From the NCBI GenBank assembly GCA_005765155.1, contig VCCP01000002.1, positions 3,410,001 through 3,474,000 of the forward strand: a DNA stretch of 64,000 nucleotides, read 5' to 3'. Position 1 is the stretch's first letter. Each line of letters begins with the position of its first letter. The DNA is from Zelopaecilomyces penicillatus. Lineage: Eukaryota > Ascomycota > Sordariomycetes > Hypocreales > Pseudodiploosporaceae. This document shows, in pieces, positions 60,567-64,000 of this stretch. The notes beneath the pieces are model-generated. The model was not told where the DNA came from. It made no database searches and saw only the letters and a list, made by a program, of their open reading frames with translations. The translations under genes and the position numbers were made by a program.

Positions 60567-61907
60567 ATGGTGCGTTGTACTATCTATCCTGAGGTCCATC
60601 TGGCTGGCCGCCACGGGTGCAAACTGCTCATCATATCTGTCTTAAAAAAACATTAGGAGGCCCTTACAGAAACCGTTCGCGCTGTGTCCTCGAAGCCGAT
60701 GCAGAGAGCAGTTGTTAATACCGTGCTTCTTGCGTCGAGTACAATACCGCTATTTTTCTTGGCGACTCTTGTATCGGCGTTATTTTTTAGCAACTTTGTT
60801 CCAGACCAGTTTGTGACGACACCCGTTCACCTCCAATATGGGTATGTTGACAAATATGATCCTGATTTTTTCTTCTTCTTCTTCTTTTCTTAAAAATAAA
60901 GTGATCAATGAATGGCATGCTGAACTTAGTTGTGAATCAGGTCGGCGGTCAACCCCTATGGGGTGGCATCGCTCTCTATGCCGTTATTGAAGTCTCAGCA
61001 AGATTATGACATTTCTGTTACATTATCCATGCCCCGATCCCCGCCTAATGTTGAGCGCGGAAACTTCATGGTTAGTCTTTATTTACTGTCCTCAAAAGAT
61101 AATAATGCGCTGGTGACCAGCGCCTACAAACACGCCAATGGTCACACCAACTTTGGCGAGAGCGCAGTCTTGTTTCACTCACGCAGACCAGCCTTGGTGC
61201 CGTATGTTGATCCGGTTGTTTCGTTGGCGTCGCGTACCTTCTTTCTTCTCTACCATATGCTCTTCCCAAGTTCGAACACATGCGTGATGAACATACCCTT
61301 GGCGGAGAGCCTTGCCTTTCCCAGAGACGCTGCCGTTCCGGCGTCGGCGTACCTGGAGGTTGAAGCAGGGCAGGGCATCCAAATTTACCACGCTGCGTTG
61401 ACAATGACTGCCCAACTTCGTGGCCTCCGATGGCTCATGTTTCATTACCGTCTACTAACATATGTCGCTTTCACTACTCTATTCTGGGCCTGCGAAATGT
61501 TGTTTATGAGCGCAGCTTGGGCGCTTTGGAGCTCAATTGTCGGTGGCCCAGCTTCAAACTTCAAGAATGGCCGGAATGGCAAGAGAATTGGCAGTCGGGG
61601 CGAATTTGAAGACGAGGAGGGAAGCGGGGATGATATACAGGATGAGTTCCTGGATTATCCACATCAGTTTCCTACTTATGGAAAACAACCCCCTTTGAAG
61701 CACGAGCCGGAAGTTAAGAAGGAAGAAGAACGACAGCGTCCACTCTCAGAGATCCCCATTGCTGGCGCTGAGGCTGATGACGAAGATGAATTTGACGACA
61801 AGGATGATAATTCTCAATGGAGAGGGGACTCTGGTATTGGTACAAGTTATAGCGAGGAAGGAAGTGTGAAAATTCGCCGGAGAGCCTCTCGGAACCCCAA
61901 GGAGTAA
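60567..61907 (+). CDS. Seipin (lipid-droplet assembly, ER membrane)
   Basis: Proposed exons: 60567-60569 (ATG only), 60657-60841 and 60941-61907; 384 aa. The conservative alternative starts at the Met at 60699 (369 aa). The upstream model is preferred because the frame reads EALTETVRAVSSKP from the acceptor at 60656, just before the first membrane span, where seipins have such residues. Two TM segments are seen: LASSTIPLFFLATLVSALFF, and LTYVAFTTLFWACEMLFMSA near residue 195. Between them is the lumenal beta-sandwich (LSMPLLKSQQDYDISVTLSM, GNFMVSLYLLSS, FPRDAAVPASAYLEVEAG). The cytosolic tail is acidic (ADDEDEFDDKDD), as in fungal seipins, with RIKIRRRASR-like basic residues at the end. It acts at ER-droplet contacts. 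The intron 60842-60940 is firm; the first is inferred. Confidence 0.88.
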
Positions 61908-62898
61908 CAGATCTATATACTATAATATTTAAGGTCCGGACAGGAGCTGCGAAACATTTATGAAATGAAATGAAGATTTAATCTGGCAGTCGGGTCCTGA
62001 GTGAGATAGTGTTCCAGGCTCCTAACCTTGTTCTCTATGTATGTTATGAGGGAGTTTGCTACAGGATTTCTATCTCATTACCCGCATCTTTAACTCAGGG
62101 TGTATCCATACTGAGACAGTATTTTCGTCTACTTTGTATAAAACAGCAAATAATTACACCCTTTTTTCTTTTTTTTTTAGCACCAAGACTTTTGCTAGTG
62201 AGCATTGAACCTGACCTCTGCATCAACAAGTACACCAACACAGGCAGCACACTCATGGTGGCAATGTAACATTCGGTATTACACGTGATCCGAGATTCGA
62301 ATGAAGGAACACGTGAATATTTTGTACGAGGAATAACCAAGTACAGCGACGGTGATTACCTCTACCTGTACCTTGGCAGGCAAATCACCACTAAGTACTT
62401 ACCAATTTATTACAACAAGCTCAACTTCTACTCAAGGGACACGGTGCGAGTTGTAACAACACTATCCTAGAGACAGCAGTTTGAGTCGTCTCGAAAGATG
62501 TAAATATCCTCAGTGTGAAAATCCTCACATCTTCAGGCTGCAGTCGTTTGAAGAGAGTGTTGTAATTAGCTGGCAGTACGGATAAGAGACTGGTACCTCC
62601 TTATAGAGGTAATGCAGGTTAGTCGACAGCTGCTCCGCTGGCACAAACAAGTACAAGTACCTGGGCTTTAAAGTCTGAGGCTGCACGACATGCATGAAAA
62701 AAAAACCATATCTGCACTGTGTGTCCCTCCTCAACCCCACCACCCCTCACTACATCTTTCTCGTCCTCACATCTCTCAGGGCACACTTTGTGATCACCTA
62801 ACCGCTGCTTCCAACGTCTTCTTGTTCTTGCTTCTTTTCGTAGCGTCCAGCTTTCGTCATTCTTCTTCATCATCGATACCAACATCACAACCGTCAAG
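61908..62898. other. Intergenic, seipin 3' end and NTF2 promoter
   Basis: 991 nt. The first part is AT-rich (ATATACTATAATATTTAAGG) and should carry the seipin polyadenylation region. The last 200 nt are CT-rich (TCCTCACATCTCTC, CTTCTTGTTCTTGCTTC) and form the NTF2 leader. No gene was seen. Confidence 0.5.
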
Positions 62899-63531
62899 AT
62901 GGCATCCGGTAAGATTCGTGAGCGCTCCGACTGACGTTAGATATGGGAACTAATCACGCAACATCTTTGCTAGACCTCAACAGCATCGCCAGTATGTGCG
63001 CATAGCCCTGCGCCGCGCTACCAACAGATTTTCTAACGCATTATTTTTAACCCTACAGCCCAGTTTGTCAATGGATACTACACGGGAATCGGCACTAACG
63101 TTGCTGGCCTCAGCGCGGTCTACGTAAGTCAACCTCCAATGGAGGGATGTCAACCCGGCGCCAATATGTGTATTAATCGCACCATAGAACGCAGAGTCTG
63201 TTTTGACTTTCGAGTCGCAAAAGTTCGAAGGCGGCCAGAGCATCATGGAGAAGCTTACCGTAAATACCCCCAATCCACTGCTGTTTGACTCATGGACTGA
63301 CACTTCGAATAGAGCCTTCCCTTCAAGATGAGCGGTCATGCGCTCTCTACCCTTGATGCCCAGCTTGCGAATGGCGATCTGCTCATCCTTGTGACCGGAA
63401 AACTCAAGATCGACGAAGATGAGAACCAAATCAACTTTGTTCAGAACTTCAAGGTCAATGTTGTCCAGGGCGCCGATGGTCAGGTCAGCGGTTTCGTGAT
63501 CCGAAACGACATCTTCAAACTCGTCTATTAA
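62899..63531 (+). CDS. ntf2: Nuclear transport factor 2 (NTF2)
   Basis: Exons 62899-62908, 62974-62991, 63059-63123, 63188-63259 and 63313-63531; 384 nt, 127 aa. Two of the five exons are only 10 and 18 nt; the frame is open only when both are used. The assembled protein starts MASDLNSIATQFVNGYYTG and goes on through ESVLTFESQKFEGGQSIMEK, LTSLPFKMSGHALSTLDAQ, DLLILVTGKLKIDEDE, INFVQNFKVNV and SGFVIRNDIFKLVY. This is the full NTF2 fold at normal length. NTF2 carries RanGDP into the nucleus by binding FxFG nucleoporins. The segment GIGTNVAGLSAVYN replaces the usual FDxxRxxLxxLY stretch and is diverged; a wrongly placed border there is possible. It is the last gene before the right edge. Confidence 0.9.
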
Positions 63532-64000
63532 ACACCTATTTCCCACCGTGACTAAACGCTCGATTAAGGGGGGTGCAGCAAGGAGACGATAAAGGCGCGA
63601 TGATATCATGAAGCTCGGACGAATAGTAAGGGAATATGAGGGAGATGAGGTGATGGTAGAGTCACATTACTTCTCAGGTTTGCCACCAGCAGCCATTTAG
63701 ACGAGCCCCCAAAAATAGCTTCAGGCATAGTCAGTCAGCCCAATATTTATTCAATTCAAAGTACCTATGTTTGCAACAAACCATGGCAGGATGACATAGT
63801 TGGGAGTCAATCAACTCAATTTCAAAATCACTATGTAAAAGCCTGTGAGAAAATATCTAAATTCAGACAACACTCTGATCGACTTCGCCGTATTATGCGG
63901 TGTCACTTGCGCTGCTCCATTCACAAACACATGGGTGAATAAATGAACCAACCCTTGATATGGAGATTTGGCACCGTCATGGAAGATCTGATAGCACTGT
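63532..64000. other. Right-edge intergenic
   Basis: 469 nt downstream of NTF2, AT-rich. It presumably holds the NTF2 3' UTR and part of the next intergenic region. No gene was seen. Confidence 0.4.

Overview
The window is nuclear DNA of a filamentous ascomycete. Genes are split by short introns (about 50-120 nt, GT...AG), promoters are rich in CT, CA or TACC runs, intergenic spaces are long, and the gene set is fungal (CCR4-NOT scaffold NOT1, an F-BAR/SH3 septation protein, seipin, NTF2, a PSTAIRE CDK, a Pho85-type cyclin, a full-size ABCB transporter). Protein style suggests Sordariomycetes, perhaps Hypocreales; this is inference and no species can be named.

Layout. 0-5.7 kb: 3' part of an Hsp70-like ATPase gene whose last part does not stay in one frame; a class I glutamine-amidotransferase-like gene; an unrecognised 246-codon ORF; and a 74-residue bacterial-type cold-shock protein with one intron. 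7.9-9.6 kb: an aldo/keto reductase, and a 78-residue secreted six-cysteine protein on the other strand. 9.6-14.9 kb: gene-free, with a 45-nt poly-G tract. 14.9-21.5 kb: a GMC oxidoreductase converging on an 11-exon ABCB multidrug transporter (1,289 aa as spliced here). 21.5-24.1 kb: no gene, but a decayed 35-nt tandem repeat. 24.1-25.2 kb: a PCL-type cyclin. 25.2-36.3 kb: an 11-kb stretch without a recognisable gene. 36.3-43.3 kb: the Cdc2/Cdc28 kinase, an IMPACT-family protein, an OMS1-like membrane methyltransferase and a GDS1-like winged-helix protein. 43.3-47.0 kb: no gene. 47.0-63.5 kb: a PhzF-family protein, NOT1, the F-BAR/SH3 protein with long internal repeats, seipin and NTF2.

How the genes fit together. 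Most of the right half is housekeeping: cell-cycle control (cyclin, CDK), mRNA decay (NOT1), septation and membrane shaping (F-BAR), lipid droplets (seipin), nuclear import (NTF2) and mitochondria (OMS1). The left half is accessory: a probably transferred cold-shock gene, a small secreted protein, an oxidase, a reductase and a drug exporter. No polyketide synthase, peptide synthetase, pathway regulator, transposase or CRISPR array was found, so the left half is not read as a biosynthetic cluster. The best candidates for something unusual are the intron-bearing bacterial-type cold-shock gene, the secreted six-cysteine protein, the repeat-expanded F-BAR protein, the poly-G tract and the 11-kb gene-free interval between cyclin and CDK.

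Splice sites were placed by hand from GT/AG borders, frame continuity and family resemblance. Exon sums were checked to be divisible by three for every multi-exon gene except the first, which is partial.
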